Of a stretch of 64,000 nucleotides of DNA, positions 25,009 through 33,851 are shown piece by piece. Made by a program: the position numbers and the translations under genes. The notes beneath the pieces were generated by a model, which was not told where the DNA came from, searched no databases, and saw only the letters and a list, made by a program, of their open reading frames with translations. The stretch's first letter is position 1; every line of letters starts with the position of its first letter. Origin of the DNA: Microbacterium luteum (GTDB lineage: Bacteria; Actinomycetota; Actinomycetes; Actinomycetales; Microbacteriaceae); the NCBI RefSeq assembly GCF_015277875.1, contig NZ_CP063814.1, forward strand, positions 2,790,001 through 2,854,000, written 5' to 3'.

Positions 25009-26718
25009 ATGGGCCACGACCACGATCCGCACACCGGCGCCGCCGCACACACGCCGCCCGCACACACCCCACCCGCGGTCAGTGCCGCCGCGCACACCCG
25101 GCCTGCAGAGGGTGCCGCCGCACACACCCCACCCGCGCACAGTGCCGCCGCGCACACGCCGCCCGCCATGACGCGCCGCTGCGACGTCGCCGTGATCGGC
25201 GGGTCGGCCGCCGGCCTTGCCGGCGCGCTGCAGCTCGCCCGCCAGCGCCGGTCGGTCATCGTCGTCGACGACGACACGGCACGCAACGCCCCCGCCGCGC
25301 ACATGCACAGCTACCTCGGGCGCGAGGGCGCACCGCCGGCCGAGCTGCGCGCGATCGGCCGCGAGGAAGTCCGCTCGTACGGCGGCGAAGTTCTGTCCGG
25401 GCGCGTGCTCGATGTGCGGCGCGACGGCGACCTCTTCCGCCTCGAGCTCTCCGGCGGCAGCGCGCTGCTGGCGCGACGGGTGCTCGTCGCATCCGGCCTG
25501 ACCGACGAGCTGCCCGAGATCGACGGGCTGCGCGAGCGGTGGGGACGCGAGGTCATCCACTGCCCCTTCTGCCACGGCTGGGAGGTGCGCGACCGCCGGG
25601 TGGTGCAGATCGTGACGACGCCGATGGGGCTGCATCCGACCCCGCTCATGCGGCACCTCACCGACCGGCTCACCGTCGTCGTGCACGATGGCGCCGGCAT
25701 CGATCGCGACGCCCTGCAGACTCTCGCCGCCTCGGGGGTTCCCGTCGTCGAGACCGCGGTGTCGCGCGTCGCCGACGCCGACGGCGCCCTCGGGATAGAG
25801 CTCGTCGATGGCCGGATGCTCGCCGCCGACGCCGTGCTCGTGGGATCGCGCTTTCATGCCCGGACCGGCATGCTCACCGGCCTCGGCCTGCAGGCGACAC
25901 CCCACCCCAGCGGTCTCGGCGAGACGCTCGCGGTGGATGCCACGGGCCGCACCGCCGTCGACGGCGTCTTCGCCGCGGGCAACGTCGCCGACCCGAGCCT
26001 GCAGGTGCTGCCCGCCGCGGCGAACGGCAGCCTCGTCGGCGCGCAGATCGCCTTCAGCCTCGCCGGCGACGATCTGGCCTCGGGCGCCCGCCCCTCCGGC
26101 GTGGAGGTCGAATGGGACGATCGCTACGGCGGCGAGCGCGTCTGGAGCGGCAACCCCAACGGCACGCTGGTCGCCGACGCATCCGACCTCGTCCCCGGTC
26201 GAGCGCTCGACGTCGGCACCGGCGAAGGAGCGGATGCGCTGTGGCTCGCCGAGCGGGGATGGCACGTGACCGCATCCGACGTCTCCTCCCGCGCCCTCGG
26301 GCGGGTCGAGGAGGAAGCCGCGCGCCGCGGGCTCGACGTGCGCACCGTGCACGCGGATGCGAACAGCATCCACCCCTACGGCGCGGAGGAGTACGACCTC
26401 GTCTCGCTGCAGTACGGATCCTTCGCCCGCACACCCGAGGGCCGCGGCCTGCAGGCGCTGCTCGGTGCCGTCGCACCGGGAGGAACGCTGCTGGTCGTCG
26501 CACACGAGCCGTCGTGGGCGCTCGAGCAGAGCGATCCGGCGGCGCACACGCGCATCTTCGATCCGGCGGCGTACGTCGGCGTCGACGAGATCGCCACTGC
26601 ACTCGCGGCCGACGGCGGCTGGCGCATCGAGGTGCGCGAGACGCGGCCGCGACCGGCCGGAGCCGCCAGCGGCCACCACGTGGAGGATGTGGTGCTCCGC
26701 GCCGTGCGAGCGCCGTGA
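25009..26718 (+). CDS. FAD-dependent oxidoreductase fused to SAM methyltransferase
   Basis: 569 residues. Residues 1-53 are a low-complexity leader with repeated 'AAHTPPAHTPPA' units, 11 or more histidines, possibly metal-binding. Residues 57-355 resemble thioredoxin reductase: FAD motif 'VAVIGGSAAGLAGA', redox pair 'CPFCHG' and 'VDGVFAAGNVADP'. Residues 370-569 are a class I methyltransferase: 'ALDVGTGEGADALWLAERGW' with 'VTASDVSSRAL'. Two-domain fusions of this type occur in actinobacteria but the substrate is not established. Divergent from an XRE-cupin gene, which may control it. Start supported by a -10 box. Confidence 0.82.
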   Translation: MGHDHDPHTGAAAHTPPAHTPPAVSAAAHTRPAEGAAAHTPPAHSAAAHTPPAMTRRCDVAVIGGSAAGLAGALQLARQRRSVIVVDDDTARNAPAAHMHSYLGREGAPPAELRAIGREEVRSYGGEVLSGRVLDVRRDGDLFRLELSGGSALLARRVLVASGLTDELPEIDGLRERWGREVIHCPFCHGWEVRDRRVVQIVTTPMGLHPTPLMRHLTDRLTVVVHDGAGIDRDALQTLAASGVPVVETAVSRVADADGALGIELVDGRMLAADAVLVGSRFHARTGMLTGLGLQATPHPSGLGETLAVDATGRTAVDGVFAAGNVADPSLQVLPAAANGSLVGAQIAFSLAGDDLASGARPSGVEVEWDDRYGGERVWSGNPNGTLVADASDLVPGRALDVGTGEGADALWLAERGWHVTASDVSSRALGRVEEEAARRGLDVRTVHADANSIHPYGAEEYDLVSLQYGSFARTPEGRGLQALLGAVAPGGTLLVVAHEPSWALEQSDPAAHTRIFDPAAYVGVDEIATALAADGGWRIEVRETRPRPAGAASGHHVEDVVLRAVRAP

Positions 26719-26732
26719 CAGAGTGGAAACGT

Positions 26733-26759
26733 CTGTCTGGTAAGACAGAGTGTCTGTCT
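26733..26759. promoter_or_regulatory. CTGTCT/AGACAG repeat cluster before nucleotide-sugar dehydrogenase
   Basis: CTGTCT (26733-26738), AGACAG (26743-26748) and CTGTCT (26754-26759) alternate, so two overlapping dyads are possible. The cluster ends 17 nt before the ATG and could be an operator or alternative hairpins that affect translation. Confidence 0.45.
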
Positions 26760-26776
26760 TCTCTCATGGGGGTTTC

Positions 26777-28102
26777 ATGCGTCTTTCGGTGATCGGGTGC
26801 GGGTACCTGGGTGCGGTGCACGCGGCGGCGATGGCCTCGATCGGTCACGAGGTGGTCGGGATCGATGTCGATGAGCGGAAGATCGCGTCGCTGTCGAAGG
26901 GTGACGCGCCGTTCTTCGAGCCGGGCCTGCAGGAGATCCTCACCGAGGGCATCTCGTCCGGACGCCTGTCGTTCACGACCGACATGGCCGCCGCGCAGGG
27001 CGCGAAGGTGCACTTCATCGGTGTCGGCACGCCGCAGCAGGCCGGCGGATACGCCGCCGACCTCACCTACGTCAACGCGGCCGTCGACGGCCTGCTCCCC
27101 TACCTGTCCGAGGGCGACCTCGTCGCGGGGAAGTCGACCGTGCCGGTCGGCACCGCCGCGAACCTCGCCGGCCGTGTCGCCGAGACCGGTGCGACGCTGG
27201 TGTGGAATCCCGAGTTCCTCCGCGAAGGCTGGGCCGTGCAGGACACCGTCGACCCCGACCGGCTCGTCGCCGGCGTTCCGTCCGAGAACGGTCATCCCAC
27301 CCCCGAGGGAGAACGCTGCGCCGATGTGCTCCGCGAGGTGTACCACACCGCCATCGCCAAGAACACGCCGTTCATCGTCACCGACTACGCCACCGCGGAG
27401 CTCGTGAAGGTCTCCGCCAACGCGTTCCTGGCCACGAAGATCAGCTTCATCAACGCGATGGCCGAGATCGCCGAAGTCACCGGCGCCGACGTCACCACCC
27501 TCGCCGACGCGATCGGCCACGACGCCCGCATCGGCCGCAAGTTCCTCGGCGCCGGCATCGGCTTCGGCGGCGGCTGCCTCCCGAAGGACATCCGTGCATT
27601 CAGCGCCCGCGCCGAAGAACTCGGCAAGGGCGAATCGGTCGCGTTCCTCCGCGAGGTCGACGCGATCAACCTCCGCCGCCGCGACCGCGCCGTCGACCTC
27701 ACCGTCACCGCCCTCGGCGGCACCGTCTACAACAAGAACGTCACCGTCCTCGGCGCCGCGTTCAAACCCCACTCCGACGACATCCGCGACTCCCCCGCCC
27801 TCGACGTCGCCGTGCGCCTGCACGGCCTCGGCGCGAAGGTCACCGTCACCGACCCCGCCGCGATCGAGAACGCCCGCCGCATCCACCCCCAACTCGACTA
27901 CGTCGAAGACCGCGACCAGGCCCTCACCGGCGCCGACGCCGTCATCGTCGTCACCGAATGGGACGAATGGCGCCGCGACCTCGACCCCGCCCACGCCGCC
28001 ACCCTCGTCACCGGCAAGGTCGTCATCGACGGCCGCAACTGCCTCGACGCCACCGCCTGGCGAGGGGCCGGCTTCGAATACCACGGCATGGGCCGCCCCT
28101 GA
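26777..28102 (+). CDS. UDP-glucose/GDP-mannose dehydrogenase family enzyme
   Basis: 441 residues, ATG with GGGGG upstream. N-terminal NAD fold 'VIGCGYLGAVHA', 'FIGVGTPQ', 'STVPVGTA', 'WNPEFLREG', catalytic loop 'FGGGCLPKD' with Cys267 and C-terminal 'GAAFKPHSDDIRDSPALDV'. It oxidises a nucleotide hexose to the uronic acid with NAD. The likely product feeds acidic surface polysaccharide, fitting the glycan locus at the window start. The family usually has GGSCFPKD; here Ser is Gly and Phe is Leu. UDP-glucose is the most common substrate but is not proven. Confidence 0.9.
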   Translation: MRLSVIGCGYLGAVHAAAMASIGHEVVGIDVDERKIASLSKGDAPFFEPGLQEILTEGISSGRLSFTTDMAAAQGAKVHFIGVGTPQQAGGYAADLTYVNAAVDGLLPYLSEGDLVAGKSTVPVGTAANLAGRVAETGATLVWNPEFLREGWAVQDTVDPDRLVAGVPSENGHPTPEGERCADVLREVYHTAIAKNTPFIVTDYATAELVKVSANAFLATKISFINAMAEIAEVTGADVTTLADAIGHDARIGRKFLGAGIGFGGGCLPKDIRAFSARAEELGKGESVAFLREVDAINLRRRDRAVDLTVTALGGTVYNKNVTVLGAAFKPHSDDIRDSPALDVAVRLHGLGAKVTVTDPAAIENARRIHPQLDYVEDRDQALTGADAVIVVTEWDEWRRDLDPAHAATLVTGKVVIDGRNCLDATAWRGAGFEYHGMGRP

Positions 28103-28190
28103 CGCGACGCCCGCGGACGACGGCCTTCGCCGCCGGCGCCCGCCGCCGACCCCCGGGCGGACGGAGCCGTTTCCCCTGTCCATGTGCCCC

Positions 28191-28254
28191 AACTCAGGCT
28201 CCAACGACGTAAAGCGCCATCTGGGAAACCTCAGGCACTCGCTGAGCCTGAGTT
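28191..28254. repeat. Family B inverted-repeat element, copy B1 (64 bp)
   Basis: AACTCAGGCT (28191-28200) and AGCCTGAGTT (28245-28254). Lies in the 359 nt gap between the dehydrogenase and DivIVA-like genes; together with B2 it makes up most of the recognisable content of that gap. Confidence 0.8.
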
Positions 28255-28365
28255 AGGGCCGGATCCGCGGGTGAGCCGGCACCCGACCCAAAGCACCGGC
28301 GGCATCGACATGGCCACCGGCACGACGCCCAGGTTGGGCGTGGGCAACCACCACCCGCGTGCCCT

Positions 28366-28428
28366 TACTCAGGGCGCGAAGGCCTGCCGGGCCGAATGCG
28401 AGCCGGTAAGACCTTCTCAGCCTGAGTT
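28366..28428. repeat. Family B inverted-repeat element, copy B2 (63 bp, degenerate left arm)
   Basis: Right arm AGCCTGAGTT (28419-28428) is perfect; the left arm TACTCAGGGC (28366-28375) is degenerate. Its right flank GGGGCAC also matches the left flank of B1, giving a 17 bp perfect outer inverted repeat (28184-28200 with 28419-28435). Confidence 0.6.
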
Positions 28429-28461
28429 GGGGCACGTCAGCCGCGCGACTCCGCCCTCACG

Positions 28462-29898
28462 TCACCTCGACGCGCCGGAAGCAGCGCCCTTCGTCTTCGA
28501 CTCGCCGGAACCGGGCCCCTCGTCGCCGGCGGCGGGATCGTCATCCGCGGGCTCGTCAGACGCCTCCGACACCTCGACGGTGCCCGACCGCTCGACGCTC
28601 CGCGACGCCTCGGCGTCTCCCGAATCCCCGGACGGGGCCGGATCCGCGACCTTGAGGCCGTCGGGGCGGATGAGCTCGCGCACCTCGGCCATGAAGCTCG
28701 TCATCTGCTGCTGCTGCCAGCGCAGCTGCCGGGCACGGTCTTCGGCGTCGCGCAGCACATCGTTGCTGTGTCCGGTGACGGTGTCGACGATCTTCTGCGC
28801 CTTCTCGCGCGCCCGGTCGATGGTCTGCTGCGCCTTCACCCGCGCGTCGGCGTCGATCTGCTGCGCCTGCGCGCGCATGAGCCGCTCGTAGTCCTCGGCC
28901 TTGTTCGAGATGCGCTGGGCGTGCTCGAGGGATGCCGCCACCTGTGCGTTCGCGTCGGACGTGATCCGCTCGGCGTGCGAGACGGCCTGGTTGTGGAGCA
29001 CGAGGAACTCCTGCTGGGCGTCGTCCTGGCGCCGCGTCAGGGTCTCCTCGAACTCGAGCACGCGCGCGTTCATCTCCCGCACGGCCGCCTCGGCCTCGGT
29101 GCGCATGTCGGTCGTCTCGCGGGTCACCATCGCCCGCAGCGCCGCCGCACCCTTCTCTGCCTCGGATCGAATGGCCTCCGCCTCGCGCTCGGCCTGCAGC
29201 ACCTTCTCCGTCGCGTGCGCCGCCTCCCGCTCGAGGCGCGCCTCGTGCGCGGTGTACTCCGTGTCGATGCGCAGCCGGTTCTGATCCGAGTCGTGCTGCG
29301 CTTTCTCGACGATCGTCGCGGCGTCGTTCTTCGCCTCCGACCGAACACCCTCCGCCTGCTCGCGTGCGGCTTCGAGCAGGCGCTCGGCCTGCGACGCGGC
29401 GTTGCGGATCAGCAGGCTCGCCTGCTCCTCGGCCACGCGCAGCACGGCCTCGAACTGCTCGCGGTCGTTCGCGACGCCCTCTTCGACCGGGGTGCCGGCG
29501 AGTTCCGCGGTGAGCGCCGTCACCTTCGTCTCGGCCTCACCAAGCTGCGCGGTCGCGGCGGCGAGATCGGCTTCGAGCTGGGCGTGCGCCTCCTGCTGCT
29601 CCGAGCGCAGCTTGTCGAGGGCCGCGGCGTTGTCTGAGACGAGCTTCTCGATCTCGGCCTGCTGCTGCGCACGCATCTCGTCGAGCGAGTCGCGGCGCGA
29701 CTGCTCGGTGGCGGCGAGCTCGTTCTGATAGCGCTGCACGCGCGCCGTCAACTCCCCGATGGCGTCGTCGACCTCGCGGCGTTCGTACCCGCGGAACGCC
29801 ACGGTGAACGCGTTGCCGCCCTCACCCGACCCGCCGCCCTGGTCGCTCTGCGAAGACAGAAGCTCATCGAATGCATCGTGTCGGACGTCGTCGGACAT
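28462..29898 (-). CDS. DivIVA/Wag31-like coiled-coil protein
   Basis: 478 residues from ATG 29898 with GGAAGG upstream. The N-terminal part has the DivIVA motif 'FTVAFRGYERREVDDAI' (about residues 32-48). Residues 60-400 are almost pure heptad-type coiled coil rich in Glu, Ala, Gln and Arg. The C-terminus is acidic and disordered ('ASDEPADDDPAAGDEG'). Such proteins bind curved membrane and organise polar growth or septation in actinobacteria. It is larger than the usual Wag31 (about 260-300 aa), so it is probably a paralogue, not the essential copy. Confidence 0.8.
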   Translation of the reverse strand: MSDDVRHDAFDELLSSQSDQGGGSGEGGNAFTVAFRGYERREVDDAIGELTARVQRYQNELAATEQSRRDSLDEMRAQQQAEIEKLVSDNAAALDKLRSEQQEAHAQLEADLAAATAQLGEAETKVTALTAELAGTPVEEGVANDREQFEAVLRVAEEQASLLIRNAASQAERLLEAAREQAEGVRSEAKNDAATIVEKAQHDSDQNRLRIDTEYTAHEARLEREAAHATEKVLQAEREAEAIRSEAEKGAAALRAMVTRETTDMRTEAEAAVREMNARVLEFEETLTRRQDDAQQEFLVLHNQAVSHAERITSDANAQVAASLEHAQRISNKAEDYERLMRAQAQQIDADARVKAQQTIDRAREKAQKIVDTVTGHSNDVLRDAEDRARQLRWQQQQMTSFMAEVRELIRPDGLKVADPAPSGDSGDAEASRSVERSGTVEVSEASDEPADDDPAAGDEGPGSGESKTKGAASGASR

Positions 29899-30040
29899 GC
29901 GGAACCTTCCAGCGAGGAATGGGGAGGATGCCGGCCGGCGAGCCGACCCCTCCACCCTGCCTCATCGACCCGCTCTTCGCCCGGGGAGATTCCTATGAGA
30001 TGCCGCAGAGCCCGCACGTGCGAACCCGACACGGCCCCGC

Positions 30041-30046
30041 TAGCGT
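30041..30046 (+). promoter_or_regulatory. -10 box of a leaderless promoter (membrane protein)
   Basis: TAGCGT ends 7 nt before ATG 30054. Confidence 0.55.
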
Positions 30047-30053
30047 GTGAGGC

Positions 30054-30413
30054 ATGAGCCGTCCTCTCGGAGTCACCCTCGTCGCAATCGTCGCCTGGCT
30101 GATCGGGTTCTTCCAGATCATCGGAGCGATCTTCGGCATCCTCGGCGGACTGCTCATCACCCCGTCGGCGCTGCTCGCCTGGATCAGCCTCGTCGTCGGC
30201 GTCGTCACCCTCGCCGTCGGTGTCGGCCTGTGGCGCGGCAACAACACGGCCCGCATCATCGCCACCGTCGTCTTCGTCATCAACATCGCCCTCGAGATCA
30301 TCGGCATCTTCACCGGCGAGGGGCTGTTCGCGGGAATCTTCGGATCGGTGCTTCCGCTGATCGGACTGCTGCTGCTCTACACCAGCTCCGCCAGCCGCTA
30401 CTTCCGCTCTTAG
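30054..30413 (+). CDS. Small four-helix membrane protein
   Basis: 119 residues with four hydrophobic segments ('VTLVAIVAWLIGFFQIIGA', 'LISLVVGVVTLAVGVGL'-like region, 'IIATVVFVINIALEIIG', 'VLPLIGLLLLY') and a short basic loop 'WRGNNTAR'. It resembles actinobacterial DUF7144-type or related small membrane proteins, but I cannot name the family with certainty. Start fits a leaderless promoter. Function unknown. Confidence 0.7.
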   Translation: MSRPLGVTLVAIVAWLIGFFQIIGAIFGILGGLLITPSALLAWISLVVGVVTLAVGVGLWRGNNTARIIATVVFVINIALEIIGIFTGEGLFAGIFGSVLPLIGLLLLYTSSASRYFRS

Positions 30414-30448
30414 GCGGGCACCCAACGCGTCGCACCCACACCGCGCGC

Positions 30449-30534
30449 GTTCATAACTCCTCCTCTCCGGACCGGGTATCGACCTGAGGGCGCCCAAAAC
30501 GCGCATTCACGTCGGTTGTTGAGGAGTTGTAAAC
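30449..30534. repeat. Family A inverted-repeat element, copy A4 (86 bp)
   Basis: GTTCATAACTCCTC at 30449 and TTGAGGAGTTGTAAAC ending at 30534. The most divergent arms of the family, yet the 86 bp length is kept. It ends 22 nt before the -35 box of the sugar-uptake operon. Confidence 0.8.
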
Positions 30535-30555
30535 CTCGCCCTATTCGCATGAGGG

Positions 30556-30584
30556 TTGTAGATCGCAATCTATGCGCTTAGACT
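30556..30584 (+). promoter_or_regulatory. Promoter of sugar ABC operon
   Basis: TTGTAG (30556-30561), a 17 nt spacer and TAGACT (30579-30584) make a good sigma-70-type promoter. The start codon is at 30652. Confidence 0.65.
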
Positions 30585-30616
30585 CCTGGGAGCCATCGCA
30601 ATCTATGCGCATAGAT
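30562..30616. promoter_or_regulatory. Twin LacI-type operators
   Basis: Two copies of ATCGCAATCTATGCGC(T/A)TAGA start at 30562 and 30595, 33 bp apart (about three helical turns). The second contains the perfect palindrome CTATGCGCATAG (30603-30614). Site 1 lies between -35 and -10, site 2 just after the start of transcription. The LacI regulator encoded at the operon end is the likely ligand-responsive repressor. Confidence 0.75.
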
Positions 30617-30651
30617 CCACAGCCGGATCAGCCCGATTCAAGGAGGAACAC

Positions 30652-31923
30652 GTGAAGCTCAAGACCGCTCTCGGGGGTGTCGCGGTGCTCACCGCCGCAT
30701 CCCTCACCCTCACCGCGTGCGGACGCGCGGACGACACCGCCTCCGGCCCGTCCGAGGCCGTCACCCTCGACGACAGCCCCGCCGAAGGCACCATCACCGT
30801 GTGGGCGATGGGCGCCGAGGGCGAGGCGCTTCCCGACTTCGTCGCGGCGTTCGAAGAGGCGAACCCCGACGCGACGGTCGACGTCACCGCCATTCCCTGG
30901 GATGCCGCGCACAACAAGTTCCAGACCGCCATCGCGGGCGGCACGACACCGGATGTCGCCATGATGGGCTCGACGTGGATGGCCGACTTCGGCGACGCGT
31001 TCGCCACCGTCCCCGACGCGATCGACACCGCCGACTTCTTCCCCGGCGCCGTCAGCACGACCGAGTTCGACGAGCGCGCCGCCGGTGTGCCGTGGTACGT
31101 CGACACGCGCGTGCTCTACTACCGCACCGACCTCGCCGCCGAGGCCGGATGGGACGAAGCCCCGACCACGTGGGACGAGCTGAAGCAGATGGCCACCGAC
31201 CTGCAGACCGAGGCCGGCAGCGAGTGGGGCATCCGCCTGCCCGCGGGCGCGGACTCGTTCCAGGGGTCGATGTGGATGCCGTGGTCGGCCGGCGCGGAGC
31301 TCACCGACGGAGAGTCGTGGACCCTCGACACCCCCGAGATGGCGGAGGGGCTGGAGTACTACCAGAGCTTCTTCGACGAGGGGCTTGCCGACCCGAACGC
31401 CGACTTCTCCTCGGGCGCGACGGAGTCGGAGTTCGTCTCCGGCGTCTCCCCGATGGTCGTGGAGGGTCCCTTCCTGCGCGGCTCGCTGGAGCTGGCCGCC
31501 GGTGAGGAGTTCGCCGACCAGTACGCCACCGCGGTGCTGCCGGCCGACGAGGAGTCGGTGTCGTTCAGTGGCGGCGCGAACCTCGTCGTCTTCGACGGCA
31601 GCGACAACGCCGAGTCGGCATGGAAGCTCGTCGACTGGCTGAGCCAGCCCGAGACGCAGGTCGCGTTCTACGAGGCCACCGGTGACCTCCCCGCCGCGCA
31701 GCCGGCCTGGGACGACCCGGCGCTCGCCGACGACGCCAGCCTCGAGACCTTCGGCACGCAGCTCGAGACCGCCAAGGCCCCGCCGGTGACCACCAGCTGG
31801 GTGCAGGTGGCCGCGAAGGGCGACCAGGCCCTCGAACAGCTCCGCCGCGGCGACGGCGACATCGCCGGCGTGCTCGCCACCCTTCAGGCCGACGCCGACG
31901 CCGACGCCATCGGCCTGGAGTGA
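30652..31923 (+). CDS. Sugar ABC transporter substrate-binding lipoprotein
   Basis: 423 residues, GTG start with AAGGAGG. Signal peptide with lipobox 'LTAC' (Cys23 would be lipidated). The mature part is a family 1 extracellular solute-binding protein: 'EGTITVWAMGAEGEAL', 'DVTAIPWDAAHNKF', 'GTTPDVAMMGSTW', 'PWYVDTRVLYYRTDL'. It captures an oligosaccharide outside the cell for the two permeases that follow. Expression likely controlled by the twin operators upstream. The sugar could be a beta-glucoside or xyloside, given the GH3 enzyme in the operon (inference). Confidence 0.92.
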   Translation: MKLKTALGGVAVLTAASLTLTACGRADDTASGPSEAVTLDDSPAEGTITVWAMGAEGEALPDFVAAFEEANPDATVDVTAIPWDAAHNKFQTAIAGGTTPDVAMMGSTWMADFGDAFATVPDAIDTADFFPGAVSTTEFDERAAGVPWYVDTRVLYYRTDLAAEAGWDEAPTTWDELKQMATDLQTEAGSEWGIRLPAGADSFQGSMWMPWSAGAELTDGESWTLDTPEMAEGLEYYQSFFDEGLADPNADFSSGATESEFVSGVSPMVVEGPFLRGSLELAAGEEFADQYATAVLPADEESVSFSGGANLVVFDGSDNAESAWKLVDWLSQPETQVAFYEATGDLPAAQPAWDDPALADDASLETFGTQLETAKAPPVTTSWVQVAAKGDQALEQLRRGDGDIAGVLATLQADADADAIGLE

Positions 31924-31931
31924 CCTGACCC

Positions 31932-32888
31932 ATGTCGACCTCGACACTCGTCGCTCCCGGGGCCCGCACGGGCTCCGGGAGCCCGGGAACCCGCAAGGGC
32001 GGGCTGCACGATCGGCAGCGCAAGCGTCAGGCCCTCATCGCATGGGGCTTCGCACTCCCCTTCGTCGCCGTCTTCGCGGTGTTCATGCTCTTCCCGATCA
32101 TCGGGTCGTTCGCGATGTCGTTCACCGACTTCACCTCACGCGACATCCAGAGCCCGTTCGCGGTGAACGTCGTGTGGTTCGAGCAGTACCTCACCCTCTT
32201 CCAGGATCCGCGGTTCCTCACCTCGATGCGCGTGACGGCGGTGTTCGTGCTCGTCGGCATCCCGCTGACGATGGTCGTCGCCCTCGCCCTGGCGCTCGCG
32301 CTCAACAGCGGTCGCGGCAAGATCGTGTCGTTCTTCCGCGTCGGCTACTACGCCCCGGTCGTCACGAGCATCGTCGCCGTCGCCGTGGTCTGGCGCTACA
32401 TCCTGCTGCCCGACGGACTGCTCAACTCCGCCCTCGCACTCGTGGGCATCGAGGGCCCCAACTGGCTGAACGACACCACGTGGGCCCTGCCCTCGCTCAT
32501 CGTCATGGCGGTGTGGCGCAACGTCGGCACCCTCATGATCATCTTCCTCGCGGGCCTGCAGGCCGTGCCCGAAGACGTCAACGAGGCGGCGACGATGGAC
32601 GGCGCATCCGCGTGGCGACGCCTCGTGTCGGTGACCCTGCCGCTGCTGCGCCCCACCCTGCTGCTGGGTGCCGTGCTCATCTCGGTCGGCTACCTGCAGT
32701 TCTTCGAGGAGGCGTTCGTGATGACCCGCGGCGGCCCCCTCGACTCGACCCTCTCGGTCGCCTACTACACCTACCAGCAGTTCGGATTCGGCGAGTACGG
32801 CCTCGCCTCGGCGGCCAGCTACGTGCTCTTCCTCGCGATCGCCCTGCTGAGCCTGCTGCAGTTCCGCCTGCTCCGATCGAAGGACTGA
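31932..32888 (+). CDS. Sugar ABC transporter permease (MalF-like)
   Basis: 318 residues, six predicted membrane segments after a short basic cytoplasmic tail. The EAA loop 'EDVNEAATMDGASAWRRL' followed by 'VTLPLLRPTLLLG' is the ATPase docking motif of carbohydrate importers. It lies 8 nt after the binding-protein gene. No ATPase gene is present in the operon; actinobacteria commonly share one MsiK-type ATPase among such importers. Confidence 0.92.
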   Translation: MSTSTLVAPGARTGSGSPGTRKGGLHDRQRKRQALIAWGFALPFVAVFAVFMLFPIIGSFAMSFTDFTSRDIQSPFAVNVVWFEQYLTLFQDPRFLTSMRVTAVFVLVGIPLTMVVALALALALNSGRGKIVSFFRVGYYAPVVTSIVAVAVVWRYILLPDGLLNSALALVGIEGPNWLNDTTWALPSLIVMAVWRNVGTLMIIFLAGLQAVPEDVNEAATMDGASAWRRLVSVTLPLLRPTLLLGAVLISVGYLQFFEEAFVMTRGGPLDSTLSVAYYTYQQFGFGEYGLASAASYVLFLAIALLSLLQFRLLRSKD

Positions 32889-32892
32889 ACCG

Positions 32893-33789
32893 ATGACGAC
32901 GACCGTCCTCGACCGTCCCGTGGATGCCGCCGCGGCCGCATCCCCCACCCCGCCCCGCCGGCGCAGGCGCCGCGGCTTCGGACCCCGCGCCCTCACCTAC
33001 ACGGTGCTCACCGTGGGGCTGGTGCTGTGGCTCATCCCGTTCGTGTGGATGCTGCTCGGCTCGCTGAAGACACAGGGCGAGATCCTGCAGCGGCCGCCGA
33101 CATGGCTGCCGCAGAACCCGACGCTGGAGAACTTCGCGGCCTGGTTCGGGCCGCTGGATTTCTGGCAGTTCTTCGCCAACAGCGCGATCGTCGCCGTGTT
33201 CACCGTGCTCGGCAACCTCGTGTTCTGCTCGATGGTCGGATACGCGCTCGCGAAGATGGAGTTCCCCGGCAAGCGGCTGCTGTTCCTGCTGGTGATGGTG
33301 ACCCTCATGGTGCCGGGCGTGGTGACCTTCGTGCCGCTGTTCGTGATGGTCTCCTCGCTCGGCCTGGTGAACACCTACCCGGCGCTGATCCTCCCGTTCG
33401 TCACCGCCCCGGTGGGCGTGTTCCTCATGCGCCAGTTCATGCTCGGCATCCCCGAGCCGCTGCTGGAGGCGGCGCGCCTGGACGGGGCGGGCGAGTGGCG
33501 CATCTTCACGCGCATCGTCATGCCGCTGTGCGGGCCGCCGCTCGCGACCCTCGGCATCCTCACGTTCCTGTCTTCGTGGAACAACTTCCTGTGGCCGCTC
33601 GTGGCCGCCCAGACCGAGGAGATGTACACCCTCCCGGTGGCCCTGTCGCTGTACTCGACCGGGCAGAACGCCACGAACTACGGGCTGCTGCTGGCAGGGT
33701 CCGTGCTGGTGATCACCCCGATCATCGTGCTGTTCGTGTTCCTGCAGCGCTGGTTCATCCGCGGCGTCGCGACCACGGGCCTGAAGTGA
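32893..33789 (+). CDS. Sugar ABC transporter permease (MalG-like)
   Basis: 298 residues. Six membrane segments, EAA loop 'EPLLEAARLDGAGEWRIF' with 'RIVMPLCGPPLATL', and the C-terminal 'FLQRWFIRGVATTGLK' typical of MalG-type permeases. It is separated from the first permease by 4 nt and forms the heterodimeric channel with it. Confidence 0.92.
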   Translation: MTTTVLDRPVDAAAAASPTPPRRRRRRGFGPRALTYTVLTVGLVLWLIPFVWMLLGSLKTQGEILQRPPTWLPQNPTLENFAAWFGPLDFWQFFANSAIVAVFTVLGNLVFCSMVGYALAKMEFPGKRLLFLLVMVTLMVPGVVTFVPLFVMVSSLGLVNTYPALILPFVTAPVGVFLMRQFMLGIPEPLLEAARLDGAGEWRIFTRIVMPLCGPPLATLGILTFLSSWNNFLWPLVAAQTEEMYTLPVALSLYSTGQNATNYGLLLAGSVLVITPIIVLFVFLQRWFIRGVATTGLK

Positions 33790-33851
33790 CCGGCCCGGCC
33801 GCGCCGCGCATCCCTGTTTCCGACCCGAGACCCCTCTCTGGAGCCCTTCCG

